Below are positions 1 through 12,000 of a stretch of DNA of 64,000 bases, piece after piece. Position numbers and translations under genes: made by a program. The notes beneath the pieces are model-generated. The model made no database searches, was not told the origin of the DNA, and was given only the letters and a program-made list of their open reading frames with translations. The first letter of the stretch is position 1. The number at the start of each line of letters is the position of its first letter. This DNA is from Hofstenia miamia (lineage: Eukaryota > Xenacoelomorpha > Acoela), in NCBI GenBank assembly GCA_004352715.1, contig SCFE01000092.1, forward strand, positions 1,790,901 through 1,854,900, written 5' to 3'.

Positions 1-264
1 TATATATATATATACATAGTGTTTTACACAAATATAAGGTTAATGCTATTTACAAAGTTTAGGTATTTAAACCCTGCCACTTTTAAAGTGATTAACAATT
101 TCAATTCACAAGATATATTTTTAATTTCTATATAATCATTAGCAATTTTTATTATAATTATATATAAATTAGGTTAACTTTTTCTTGCGTTTGAATATCG
201 AGCTATTCTCATGTATAAATCAAATTTCTAAGAACAAAAACAATTTCAGTTTAAGTTATTTTTT

Positions 265-600
265 TTCTGAGTCACCTTTTTACGAGGAACAATCTGACAT
301 CATCAAAATTGTGAAAAAATTAATAGTTGAGTCGCTATAGCTCATTTTTATTTGACCAATATAAAAACAATTTAGCACTGTGGCAACAGTTGTTTGAAAC
401 TGTAAAACATTGTAATTTATACTTTAGTAAGTATATTTAATAGTTTTCATTAAAATATTGAAAATAATGGTAAACATATAGTAATTAGAGTAAAATTACA
501 ACAAAATATTTAACATGACAAGGCTATAATCCGTATGGTTTTTTGGATTATTACGTCATAATTTTCTACCAATTGAAAACTAAGTTATAGCGTTTATATA
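265..600. repeat. Left arm of a long inverted repeat (CpG-intact copy)
   Basis: The reverse complement of this stretch matches about 5506-6105 closely once a 257-bp insertion in the right arm is removed. This arm still has CpG at 283, 333, 532 and 554. At each of these the right arm has TG or CA. The family is unidentified. It is dispersed repeat DNA with no open frame. Confidence 0.8.
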
Positions 601-1129
601 TTAGCTATAAATTTTGAAATTACACAGCACAAGGCATGCTAACAAAAATATACATATATAATATGTAAATAGTCAAAGCTTATAATTATTGCACATATTT
701 ACATTTATTTAATTGCAATTCCATATTTCAGCAATCTTAACTGCATATAAAACTAATCAAAATAGAGTGTAAAGAAATATAGATATTTATTTAAATATAT
801 AATTAAAATTTCACTGAAATGTTGTCTCTAACGGTATTTAATATTTTGTGACGTCAGACTTGGAGGAAGTGAGTTTGGGGGAAGTGAGACACATCCTATA
901 ATTAAATTAACTTGTAGCAAATTTATTGCTAAAATAAACAAACAAACAAATACTACAAACTACTATACATGTATATTTACAAAATTCAAAATATGCTCAA
1001 TTACTTAAAGGGCGTAAATTTGAAATGTCAAATGAAATCTGTCCATGCTCTTAATTTGTTTGATATTCCTAATAGTGATTGTTGGGATATTAAAATTTTT
1101 TAAATTTTTTATCTAAAATGTTTATAATT
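601..1129. other. AT-rich intergenic sequence, no gene seen
   Basis: No coding potential is visible. CpG occurs here (for example near 832, 852 and 1011), unlike in the block that follows the gap. The last 30 bases before the gap (1100-1129) are identical to the first 30 bases after it (1950-1979). Confidence 0.6.
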
Positions 1130-1949
1130 NNNNNNNNNNNNNNNNNNNNNNNNNNNNNNNNNNNNNNNNNNNNNNNNNNNNNNNNNNNNNNNNNNNNNNN
1201 NNNNNNNNNNNNNNNNNNNNNNNNNNNNNNNNNNNNNNNNNNNNNNNNNNNNNNNNNNNNNNNNNNNNNNNNNNNNNNNNNNNNNNNNNNNNNNNNNNNN
1301 NNNNNNNNNNNNNNNNNNNNNNNNNNNNNNNNNNNNNNNNNNNNNNNNNNNNNNNNNNNNNNNNNNNNNNNNNNNNNNNNNNNNNNNNNNNNNNNNNNNN
1401 NNNNNNNNNNNNNNNNNNNNNNNNNNNNNNNNNNNNNNNNNNNNNNNNNNNNNNNNNNNNNNNNNNNNNNNNNNNNNNNNNNNNNNNNNNNNNNNNNNNN
1501 NNNNNNNNNNNNNNNNNNNNNNNNNNNNNNNNNNNNNNNNNNNNNNNNNNNNNNNNNNNNNNNNNNNNNNNNNNNNNNNNNNNNNNNNNNNNNNNNNNNN
1601 NNNNNNNNNNNNNNNNNNNNNNNNNNNNNNNNNNNNNNNNNNNNNNNNNNNNNNNNNNNNNNNNNNNNNNNNNNNNNNNNNNNNNNNNNNNNNNNNNNNN
1701 NNNNNNNNNNNNNNNNNNNNNNNNNNNNNNNNNNNNNNNNNNNNNNNNNNNNNNNNNNNNNNNNNNNNNNNNNNNNNNNNNNNNNNNNNNNNNNNNNNNN
1801 NNNNNNNNNNNNNNNNNNNNNNNNNNNNNNNNNNNNNNNNNNNNNNNNNNNNNNNNNNNNNNNNNNNNNNNNNNNNNNNNNNNNNNNNNNNNNNNNNNNN
1901 NNNNNNNNNNNNNNNNNNNNNNNNNNNNNNNNNNNNNNNNNNNNNNNNN
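1130..1949. other. Assembly gap (820 N)
   Basis: A run of N whose two flanks share the same 30 bases, which suggests that overlapping contig ends were not merged. Any reading frame drawn across it is meaningless. Confidence 0.98.
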
Positions 1950-2044
1950 TTAAATTTTTTATCTAAAATGTTTATAATTTTGTTCCTTTTTTATTTATTT
2001 TGGAAATAAAAACAACAATAGTTAAAGTTACTTAGCACAAAAGA

Positions 2045-2540
2045 GTTAAGCATTTGTGATTGAAAGGACTGCCCTACATTGTACAAATGATATAAATCTT
2101 TAATACCAGAGACCATTTTCCAACATTTTGATGAAAAATATTCAGTAAAACGTAAATCTTCTATCAATTACTACACCAAGATAATAAATAGAATGGCTTT
2201 GCTTAATTGCATTATCTCTTACTTTAATTTTGATATTAAAATTTTTTTGTTATTGCTTTGGAGTTAAAATAATATCAGGATTAACTTTTAACTTGTTTCT
2301 ATTAAGATTTTCAATATCTTTTTTAAAAGCTTGGTTGTGTCATGGATTTTATGCTTCTCTTATTATGCATGAATCATCTGAATATTGATAGATTGTTCCA
2401 TTTTTGAAGTATTTGATATATCATTGACATACAGTGCAAATAAAATGGGCGCTAATACTGTTCCTTGAGGAACACTTAGATTAGTAGTAATATAATCAGA
2501 TGTAAGTGTTGTTAATATTTACCCATTGTCTTCAGTTACT
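2045..2540 (-). pseudogene. LINE reverse-transcriptase fragment (palm domain)
   Basis: Read on the minus strand, this contains the RT motif VPQGTVLAPILF followed by LYVNDI, then a YSDD box (variant of the catalytic YxDD) and a YLGVVID segment. It continues to a decayed region resembling the RT thumb. Frames are broken by indels and stops. It is probably the 3' portion of the same minus-strand LINE as 4455-5092, separated by about 1.9 kb of later insertion and missing about 100 residues of RT. The clade looks CR1/Jockey-like but is not resolved. Confidence 0.75.
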
Positions 2541-3349
2541 TAAGAAATATTGCCCTGTAGGAAGATCAAATGTAGTAAGATCAAAATTGTCCCCTTATGA
2601 ATATAATAAATTCATTCATTTTGTTATAGACAAAACTTTGGAAATATTTTAAATTTATCTTTATGGAACCACACCAAAGTGATCAAAGGTTGATGCAAAA
2701 ATTTTAAAATATATGTTAATGATAATTTTCACTATGTAGTAGAGAAAACTTCAAAAAATGTATTTATTTGAGGTGCAAAAGTTATAAAATGGGTTGCTTC
2801 AGCAGAGTAATAATTTAAAATAATGTTGTGAAGGTAAGTTTGTTTTATTTTGATCTTATTTTAAAAAATACAAATTTTCAATTTTTCATAAATCCTGAAT
2901 GATATAAACAATAAAATACATAACACAACACTGTTATAGTTTTCAGTATTTGTAAAAGGTCAGAAATGATGTAACAAAATTCAAATATATAATGGGATTA
3001 AAACAAAATCTGTAATATTTTAAAATATAGGAAATTTTAAAAACTGGAAACCATTTTTTTGCTAATTTTGCTACTGATTATATAGAAATTTTTTTTTAAA
3101 CATTTCTAAATTTCATGAATATCCCCCATTTAAGACAAACTGCTATTTTTCTGATTTTGTAGATAATGAACTCTTGTCATAATCATTCAGAACTAAGAAG
3201 TAATGAAGAGGGATTAATGGAGCTTAAGTCACAACTAAAAAATGCTTCAGAAAAGTCAGGTTCTCCCTTGAAGACAATTTTTAGTTGAAATATGAATGAT
3301 AGTAGTTACAGAGCCCAAACATCATTTGCTGAAGTTGAGTCAGCAATGA
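2541..3349. other. AT-rich sequence inside an interrupted LINE, no gene
   Basis: No sustained frame is visible. This is probably the left part of the insertion that splits the minus-strand LINE and carries the Ulp1-like fragment just downstream. Confidence 0.4.
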
Positions 3350-3562
3350 GATTTTGTGTTGCAAATGTTCAATGACAATCAAACCTTTTCTGATTATGGC
3401 GTGTTTGCTATAGCATTCATGGCAAGCATTGTATCTAATTGTGATCCTACTACATTAGAATATTTTAATCTCCACAAGCATCTCTTAGAATGTTTTTATG
3501 CTATGTCTTTAAGTGAATTCCCATCTGAAATTGTAATTAGAACTCCTAAAATTTTACAGTGA
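3350..3562 (+). pseudogene. Ulp1-like (C48) cysteine protease fragment from a transposon, catalytic Cys lost
   Basis: A 68-codon frame carries a core resembling the C-terminal end of Ulp1/SENP-type proteases found in many eukaryotic DNA transposons. The usual Q...DCGVFAIAF motif is present as Q...DYGVFAIAF, followed by DPTT and an LHKHLLECF segment. The catalytic cysteine position is tyrosine, so the protease would be inactive. There is no upstream histidine/aspartate part in frame. The identification rests on motif resemblance only. Confidence 0.6.
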
Positions 3563-4440
3563 TGTTAAAAAGTTTTTGTATTATTTTTTTCATTATTATT
3601 CTAATAAGTCTGCTTTTTGTGATATTATTTGCTATTTAGGTTTTTGTTCAAAAATTAACACATTCATATGTTCATTCTGTTAACATTTTTGATTAATTTT
3701 AATATTCCTTAAAATACTTTATTGTTTTATCAATTTATTGACCACATTAGCTACTTTTCAATTATAGAAGGAAGCATTTGTCTTACTCTATTTTTGAATG
3801 GGTGCAACTGTATATCTTTTTGATCAACACAGAGGTAAATATTTTGCATTATATTTATGTAGTGTTCATAAGTAATTAAGAATGATAATGGCACAACATG
3901 CATTAATGAAAATTAATGTAACTACTATTAATGACATTTTTTTAACAAATATTGCACCCAGTAGAACAATCAAACTTAGCAAGAAAGAAGAAACACAATG
4001 ATCCAAGTACATATTATTGAAAATCATTGAAATGTTTCTCAAGAATAAATACAAGGTTGTGTTTATGTTGTGATCACAATTAGAGACATTTTGGTCAGCA
4101 CATTGAGTAACAACAAGTTAATTCAATTCATGAAATCCTTGTCTCTATTTAACAATTCATTAACATTCTGTTGCTAGGAAATAAATATTTCAAGCCCATT
4201 ACATCTATTTGATCTTACTATGTTCAATCTTATTATGGTTCATGTAAGAAATTCATAATGAGAATTTTAGCACTTTTACTGAAACCTTGATTTTCTAATT
4301 TGCTTTATAAAATATTAAAATTCATTGAATTAAAATCCCCTACTAAGATCCAATAAAGAAATAGATGTCAACAAATTGTTATTAAGATTTGATTTAATTT
4401 TTTTGTAATAGATAATATTGTTTTGGTTGTACTATACTTA
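3563..4440. other. AT-rich sequence, no gene seen
   Basis: Only short frames without recognisable motifs. It lies between the protease remnant and the LINE fragment and is probably part of the same old insertion. Confidence 0.4.
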
Positions 4441-4454
4441 AGCCTAAATTTATA

Positions 4455-5092
4455 TTAGTTATCTGAGAGAATACTATTGCCATTTAGAAAAGTGCAAATT
4501 TGCTTAGCTAAGAGCTTCTCAAAGATTTTAGCAAAGGGATTTGTAATACTGATGGGTTGATAATTGTTTGGGTTGGAGGGATCTTCTTTTTTATAAACAG
4601 GTGAGATATCAGAATTTTTTAAGATAATAGGGAAGTTATTCTCAATAATGCATTGATTACATGCTGCAAGAAGATATTGTCCAAAAATGTCACAATAGCT
4701 TTTAATTACCCAGTATGGCAAATGGCTAGATCCACACAATTTATTACTATCAAGTTTTTTACTGCTTGTTTCAAATCATAGTATGATATTAAGATAAATG
4801 TAAATTCAAAATTTAAATTTTTCACAATTTTTATTGGTTGGCTATTGTTATTTTCATGCTCAAAGTTAAATTTATCCATTTTTTCAAAAGTTTTGTTGAA
4901 AATAATTGAAATATTTTCTTATTCTTATGTATCTTATTATTGTACTTAATTTCTTCAATGTTCACAGATAAATCTTTAGTTTTTCCAATACTTTCATTCA
5001 AAAATTCCAATTCAGAATTATTGAAGTAATTAATATTGAAATCACTGAAGATGTTAAAGAATTTATTCTCTAGAATACAATTATTCTCTATT
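4455..5092 (-). pseudogene. LINE ORF2 fragment (N-terminal RT region)
   Basis: The minus-strand reading gives a pre-RT segment at about 5090-4831. A frame at 4739-4455 then holds DISPVYKK, NNYQPISI and PFAKIFEKLLAKQI, the standard start of non-LTR retrotransposon reverse transcriptases, ending at an ILSDN-like segment just before the next RT motif. The two parts are in different frames, so the copy is dead. A MITE is inserted at its upstream end (5093). Confidence 0.8.
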
Positions 5093-5490
5093 AACACAAT
5101 TGAAGAATAAAATTTAAATATTAGTTTATTATGTTGTAAAAGTTTTATTAAAGTTTAAAAGCTTTGACAAGCTAAAAAGTTACTATTAATTTTTAAAATT
5201 ATTAACAGGTTGCCCTAACAACAATAATTTGCTAAGATGGTTTGCACAGATACAATTCTCTGTAATTATTAATACATTAATACTGTATAAATAAGCTATT
5301 GTTAGTATTTTTTTTTAGTTGAGTAGATTCTCCTAATTCCCCTGTAGGAACAAATGATTGTTGTTAGGACAACTTTTTAATAATTTTAAAAATTAGTAGT
5401 AACTTTTTAGTGTAACAAAGCTTTCTTTAAGCTTTGATAAAACTTACAACATACTAAACTAATTTTTAATTTTTATTCTTCAATTGTGTT
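5093..5490. mobile_element. Palindromic MITE with long terminal inverted repeats
   Basis: The two ends are inverted copies of each other over roughly 130 bases: AACACAATTGAAGAATAAAA at the left and its complement at the right, with further matching inward. The centre has no coding capacity. The flanks allow a TA or ATT target-site duplication, but low complexity makes the choice uncertain. It is a non-autonomous DNA transposon, probably Tc1/mariner- or Harbinger-like by target site, inserted at the end of the minus-strand LINE fragment. Confidence 0.75.
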
Positions 5491-5505
5491 ATTATTGTCT
5501 GCAAG

Positions 5506-6105
5506 TTAATATAATTATAACAATAACTTGGTTTTTAATTGCTAGAAAACTACAATGTCATAACCTAAAATCATTTGGACTATAGCCTTGTCATATTAAA
5601 TTTTTTTGTTGTAATTTTACTCTAATTACTATATTTTTACCATTATATTAAATTTTTAATGAAAACTATTAAATATACTGTAATATCAGTTGGTAGTTGG
5701 TTGTTAATTATCAGCTAGCTCACATGCTTTTCATGATTACTAGTGACTAGTTGTTTGTATATTTGTACATATTGTTAATATGGTTGTATATAAGACACAC
5801 CAAAGTATCTGTAAATAGACAAATTGTTACTTAGTTTGAATCACTGCTTTAGTTAATGTTCACCTAAGTAACCTTCTGCTTTGACATTAAGTCCTATGGA
5901 ATATTTCTCTCTAGATTCAAAAGAGTGATTCTACAATACTTACTAAAGTATAATTTACAATGTTTTACAGTTTCAAAAAACTGTTGTCACAGTTCTAAAT
6001 TGTTTTTATATTGGTAAAATAAAAAATATAGTGACTCAACTGTTGATTTTTTTCACAATTTTGAGGATGTCAGTTTGTTCCTCATAAAAAGGTGACTCAA
6101 AAAAG
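5506..6105. repeat. Right arm of the inverted repeat (CpG-decayed copy)
   Basis: Inverted copy of 265-600, interrupted by a 257-bp solo LTR. The CpGs preserved in the left arm appear here as CA at 5559 and 6083 and as TG at 5576 and 6032, the pattern left by methyl-cytosine deamination. Confidence 0.8.
5679..5935. mobile_element. Solo LTR with 4-bp target-site duplication
   Basis: A 257-bp insertion begins TGTA and ends TACA, the usual LTR termini. It is flanked by ATAC on both sides (5675-5678 and 5936-5939). The uninterrupted target is visible in the inverted left arm near 430, which proves it is an insertion. A TATAA-like element (near 5789) lies inside. A 4-bp duplication with TG...CA ends fits Ty3/gypsy-like elements. 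No internal retroelement genes remain, so it is a solo LTR left by recombination. Confidence 0.8.
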
Positions 6106-7316
6106 TTGCTTGGATGAGTCATTGGAATTTTTTTAAAATAGTAGCCTAAGTTGAAATTGATCCAAAAACTTTTAGTTCATTTAAGAGAAATTTTAAAATC
6201 AGTTATTTTTCACTATTTAAAATATGTTCATTTCTTTTAACTTTTAGCCCTAGAAGGTTCATCATTTGTGTGCAGCATTTGGCCACAGTAGCTCCTCAAC
6301 AGTATTCCTAAAAAATATTGCTGATCTTCAGAATTACACGTTTTTGTCAGTAAATCATATCACTTTTTAAAAGATTCTATAACTATTTATACATCTAAAA
6401 GGCAAAATAATTGTGAAATTTAGTCTTTTCCTAAAAATATTTTTGAATAGTTGTTTTATTTTTAAAGTAATCCAGCTAAATTAAGCAGTTTTATTTAATT
6501 TGAAATTTTAATAAAAATCTAAGTTTAAAAAATTTACTATTACAAAGTCAATAAAGATGTATACAACATTTTAACTCTTTATATTGATTGCAAAAATAAA
6601 TTCAATAAATTTCATTCAATTCAATAATTTCATTGGCTTGACATCATAATGTATGGAAGAAAGACAGAATGATAGGGAGAGAATTTTCTCTAACCAATAG
6701 AAAATAAAAATGCTACTACTAAGCAACCTTCCCATTACTTGAAGTATAGGAAAAATTCTTTTACCCTAAATAATTTTGTTTTATGGAAATGAAACTATTG
6801 AAATTTTAAAAAAAGTGACTGCTTCTCTATTGCTTCAATTATGGGAACTTAATGAAATGCATATATATTTGCACTATTTGAGAAAAAGACTTCTAATAAG
6901 CCAAATGGGTTGATTTTTTGTGGGCTAGTGATTTATACAATATAACAACAAACTTAGTTAAGAAAATAAATGGTTTTGCTTAGACATTGTTTGTCTGAAA
7001 ACTTGGTAAATAAGCAAACCATTTTAGCAGATGACTCAATTGCCCTATTGATATATTAAATTTCAAAGAGTGCTCTGCAACCAATATCACTTAGATGAAG
7101 TTGATTTTGCTCTCATTATTATGTCTGCTCCTCAAAAGAATTTCACATGGCAGTAATGTACTTTGTATTGATTTAACTTGTTAATTAAATAGCTATAATT
7201 ATTATTTAGTGATTTAGTTAGCTATTGATGAACTTGGGGAAGGATTTCCAGCAACATTTTTTATTCAAACTAAAAGAGTGATTTTGTTTTAATTATTTGT
7301 TTCTGAAATTAAAAAA
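6106..7316. other. AT-rich sequence, no gene seen
   Basis: No frame or motif of note. Almost no CpG. Confidence 0.4.
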
Positions 7317-7619
7317 GTGTGTGGTAACATTAAATCAAATGTTTTTATGAGTGAAGATACTAAGGAATTCTTTTCAGCATGGAAGAATGTCCTCATTCTC
7401 AGGGCATATTTAGAAATAATTGAACCAATTTCATGTTCCTCTATACCAATAGCTTTTGAAACTGTTTCTCTAATTGGTAATGGACTGAAATCTTACACAA
7501 ATGTTTCACAGAAAAAACTTTTGTGTTCAAGACAGAATAAAATTGATTTTGCTATTGAAACAAATAGTATCTTTAAAGAATATCTAAAAGTTATTGAAGA
7601 CATTCCTGAAGAAAGATGA
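7317..7619 (+). other. Short open frame of unknown origin (100 codons)
   Basis: A 100-codon frame with balanced amino-acid composition lies just upstream of the + strand LINE fragment. I recognise no family. It may be a fragment of a transposon protein, given the surroundings, or chance. There is no splice-site support for a host exon. Confidence 0.25.
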
Positions 7620-7869
7620 TATTTTTATAAAAGTCTGAAAGAAATGCATACCAGATTGAGCAAAATTATCTTTTTATTTCAGTAATAGCTTCATGAAGTT
7701 TGCTATATACTTATATTATTATTTGTTTCAATATACATGTAATTAGCTTAGGTATATGCAATGTGAAATACATTTATTTTACCTTTAAATATTTTTGTCT
7801 GTTTATTCTTTTATTATACTTTTAGTGAAATATCACAAAGCAATTTAATTTACTGTCTACATCAATTTA

Positions 7870-9062
7870 ATTTGTGCTCCATCAAGAATGTTTTTGAACA
7901 GCTTTGTTAACAATAGACAACAAAATGTGCAGATTGATAATGTATATAGTGAGTACTTAGAAACTAATAAAGGGGTTCCACAGGGTACAGTGCTTAGTCC
8001 TCTTCTCTTCAATTTGTACATAAATGATTTGTCAACATATATTGTCAACATGGAACTAATTCAATATGCAGAAAATATTTGCGCCATACATAGACATGTG
8101 AGTCCAATAATAGCCACAACAAATTTGCAGAACACTTTAACAAAAATCTGTAGTTACTTTAACCAAAACATGCTAACAATGAATATGCAAAAAACTCAGT
8201 TCATCATCTTTGCTCCAAGTGAATCTGAAGCAATAGCTAAAGACATAAGTCTAAAAGTTTCCAATGGTATATCAATCCAAAACAGCAAATCAGTAAAGTA
8301 CTTAGGGGTAGAAATAGATCAGCACTTCTGTTATAAAGACTTCATAAACAGCAAGGTTTGTAAGATGGCGTTTGGAATACAGTATCTAAAACAAATAAAA
8401 TGGTTTAAGCAGAGTAAGGAGCTAATCAATGCAATTGTGCTTAGTCAATATACATATGCTTGCATTCTTTTAAGCAATATTAAGACAGCTGAGCATGAGC
8501 ATATAAATAGATTGTTTAACTAGTCAATCTGTGTCATGTTTTCCATTAGTAAACATCAAGTAAGTAAAAAACTACAACATTATCATTGCTTCATCCATTT
8601 ACTATAACTAAGTACAACAGCTTAGTACACATGTTTAAGCAGTTGAAAACAAGTAGTAGGGCACTAACCAGGAAATATGTAAAATATAATCACCCTGCAA
8701 ACATGTGCATAAACAATATACATCCAAGAAGCAAATACTGGGAAAATTCTTTTACAACCACATTTTGCAAACTGTGGAATGATTTACCTATCAGTGTAAG
8801 GAAAGCCAGCAATATAAATGAATTTAAAAAACTGTTAAAACACAATTTATTAGCAGAACAAAATAATAACAGAATACTTAAAATTTTAAAACTGTAGTGA
8901 AACTTCTTATTTTTAATCCATTTTAATTGTAAATATCTGTGTGAGTTTTAATATAATTATTGTAGCTTAGTTTGTAGTATATGTATATCTAAGTACTTGT
9001 ACATTTTTGTAAATTTGTATATATCTTATTTGTACATATGCATGATGCAAACAAATAAAGCT
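7870..9062 (+). pseudogene. 5'-truncated LINE: RT palm/thumb, C-terminal domain and 3' end
   Basis: The frame at 7888-8523 encodes the second half of a LINE reverse transcriptase: GVPQGTVLSPLLFNLYINDL, then the catalytic box altered to YAEN (YADD expected), then KSVKYLGVEID. After a stop and frame change, 8586-8897 encodes the usual C-terminal region with the WENSF...KLWNDLP..VR pattern. The 3' untranslated part ends near AATAAAGCTATTGAAGAT at about 9053-9070. The altered active site and breaks show it is dead. It is CR1/L2/Jockey-like; the clade is not resolved. Confidence 0.85.
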
Positions 9063-9070
9063 ATTGAAGA

Positions 9071-12000
9071 TTACATCATGATGCGATTTTATTTTTTCAT
9101 TACATAATGTATATTTTTAAGCTAACACATTTCAGAATGCAGTTGCTCTATGCAGTAGCTGTGTACATCAAATTATAGAGCTTGAAGTTTTAGGTATTTG
9201 TGTTGATTTTACATTAATCATCCTTAGATTTGATATTTTAATAGTACATTCAATTTAAATTATTAGAGTAAAACAAATTTTTAATACTATCATGCATTTA
9301 GTACATGCTGCATAGATCTTATATAGTCAAAGAATGTATTTAAGTTTGTCAGTTTGTAGTGACAAAATTTCTGTCATCTACATCTGATTCATAGTGTAAG
9401 ATAAACACAGCTGTATATCTGTACAGAAGATGTGAAATCAAATCTCATCAAATCAATATGGAAATAATTATTTGCATAATAATTTGGCCCCACTAAATAG
9501 TTTATAGTATTAATATGCATCTAGGATTAATATTGCATTGAAATCCTTCACATGTGAAAAAATACCATTTTCTGAATTTTCTGTACACCTTAATGATCTG
9601 GATTTCAGTTTAATACAAAAAATTAAAAATTAAATTCAATTATTTTTTATTTTGCATATTATAATCATTTCTGTTCCAATTTGAATAATTAACATTTAAT
9701 ATTAAATTAACATAAAGCATACCTTTTAATGCTGAAATATATTATAACCAAAGCATACATCAATGAAACACTATATAATTATCTTCAAAGATACACAGTA
9801 GGATGGATATATAAAATATATCTTGTAAGAATAAAAATAGAACATCTTGATAGAACTTGACATAGCTAGTAAATCTAAAGTAAAAACTAAAGTTTACAGT
9901 GTGAGGGGGAGAAATACTTTGTTAATTTCCTAGTAAAAAAAGTAAAATGAAATCACCAAACAGGTGAAGCTGAAAAAACCTCTTATGAGGTTATATAAAG
10001 CCATTCCATAATGTGAATTAATAAATTCTCAAAACAATTAAATTAATTAGAACAAAGCACTGCTTAACACATTAAGCAAAACAATCTAATTTGTAATCTG
10101 ATTCTATTATAACAATTTTATCTCTCATCAGCTAAACCTTTACACATTAAAAATCAAGAAATAATTGAATTTATGATTAATTTTTTCTTGATTAATAAAT
10201 TTTTACTAAGCATTTCACTAAACTGATTAGAAATTACAGTTAATTAATTTCATATTAAACCATGTAGCTATAGTTTCACCTTCATAAAACAAAATGATTT
10301 GCAGTAAATGTATTTTTCATATGCTTCAAGCAATTGGAAGATTGCTAGGTAATGAAGTTTTTTATGTCTATTGGCTAGAACAATTTCACTTCCTATCAAC
10401 CAGTAGTTTAAATAGGGGTCTTTGAATTGAATTTGAGTTACTTGGTCTGAGTTCAAGTTTTTTTGTTACAATTTCAAGTTTTGGTATTGTGAAGAAAATT
10501 CTGAGTTCAATAGAATTCTGTCTATTTCTGAAAATTTTAATTATATTAAGAGCAAGGCTAATGTGACTGTTACACAATGGACTTGGTCCCTGAGCAAATT
10601 TACTATTTGTAAGAAAAATTTACAGTGCATGTGCAACTATTTGAAATGTAAGCACCAAGAATTTCATGAATACTTAAACTGATTTTAGACTACTTTCACA
10701 CTGCTGATCTCAATGAATTAAATGCAATCATAGGTTTTCAAATACACGTCTTCATATGGATGATTACACTTTAATACCACATTGAGGAAATACAAGGGTA
10801 AAAAAGATAAGTGCAAATCAATTAGGAACCACAAACACTAAGTGTTGTACTGATGCATATATACTATTTTTGCTCTGTTTACACTATATAATCAAGGTTT
10901 TGTATATGACAAATGTTCTCACATTTAGATGTTTTTGCATCTATCCAAAATGAGTATATGTTTGAAATAATGGCAAATTAATGAACAACCACAAAATTTA
11001 TAATACAAGACATTAAAAATTGTTGTAGAGTGTATTAAAATCTGTGATAGAAAAAAATTTATTTCTTAAACAAAATGTGAGATTTAAATATAAATTTTGA
11101 ATTTTATTGAAATTGATACTAAATTGATCAAAAATTTTGAATTATATAGAGTAACATTAAAGAAATCCACACCCTATTAATAGTATGCCAGTGGTATGGG
11201 GCCATGAACATTTTTGTGAATATAATAATGAAAAACCTTCTGAATACAAAGTTGATCATGGCATTGCAAGTTACTTAGTGTGCATATTTTAAAAGAGATT
11301 TTTTGATTGAAGAGCATCCCAAATTATACTAGTATTCTTACATTTTGCAGTGTTTGCAAAAGCTCAGGTACTCCACCTGCTTCTATGTGTTCTGTGCTTT
11401 TTCTTTGACATATATATTAGAGAGAATCCTTTTCAGAATTCTGCTCTTCCATTTGCAAGTTTGTACAAACAAATGTTTTTGGTTGCTTTATTATTTTCTC
11501 ATCATGTGATGGCTAACATGAGTCACATTTTCAGATTGACGTATTGGTCACCAATTTTATAAGTTGTTGGAAAGAATAATGCAGAACCTGTTGCATGAAC
11601 AATGAAATTCAATTACAAAATTTCACATAGATTGAGATTATTAAATTAGGATTCAATACAAAAATGTGTTTAAATTATAAAATGCAAAATACACAATGTT
11701 TAAAAACATTTGGATCCAAAACAGTTCTAAAGTTTCTCAAAATGAAGATCTGATCCATATCTGATCTGATCTGAGAAACTATGTTTCTCTTAGGCCATAA
11801 ACATTAGTAATCTAATGATGATATTCCACAGCTTTTGTCTAGTATTGATGAGCCCACTTTGCAGTCTCATAAACATGTTCAACCAGCACTGCATGTTGTG
11901 CACATGAAACAGTGTAAGCTTGTCTGGTTTACTGCTAATAACTGCTTCATCCACTAAAGTAGTCTATTAATTAGAATGAAGTCCCCTCCTAATATTTGCT

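Noticed and set aside
1118-1966. 282-codon open frame
   Set aside because: It consists almost entirely of N. The same applies to frames across 55352-55659 and 58994-59287.
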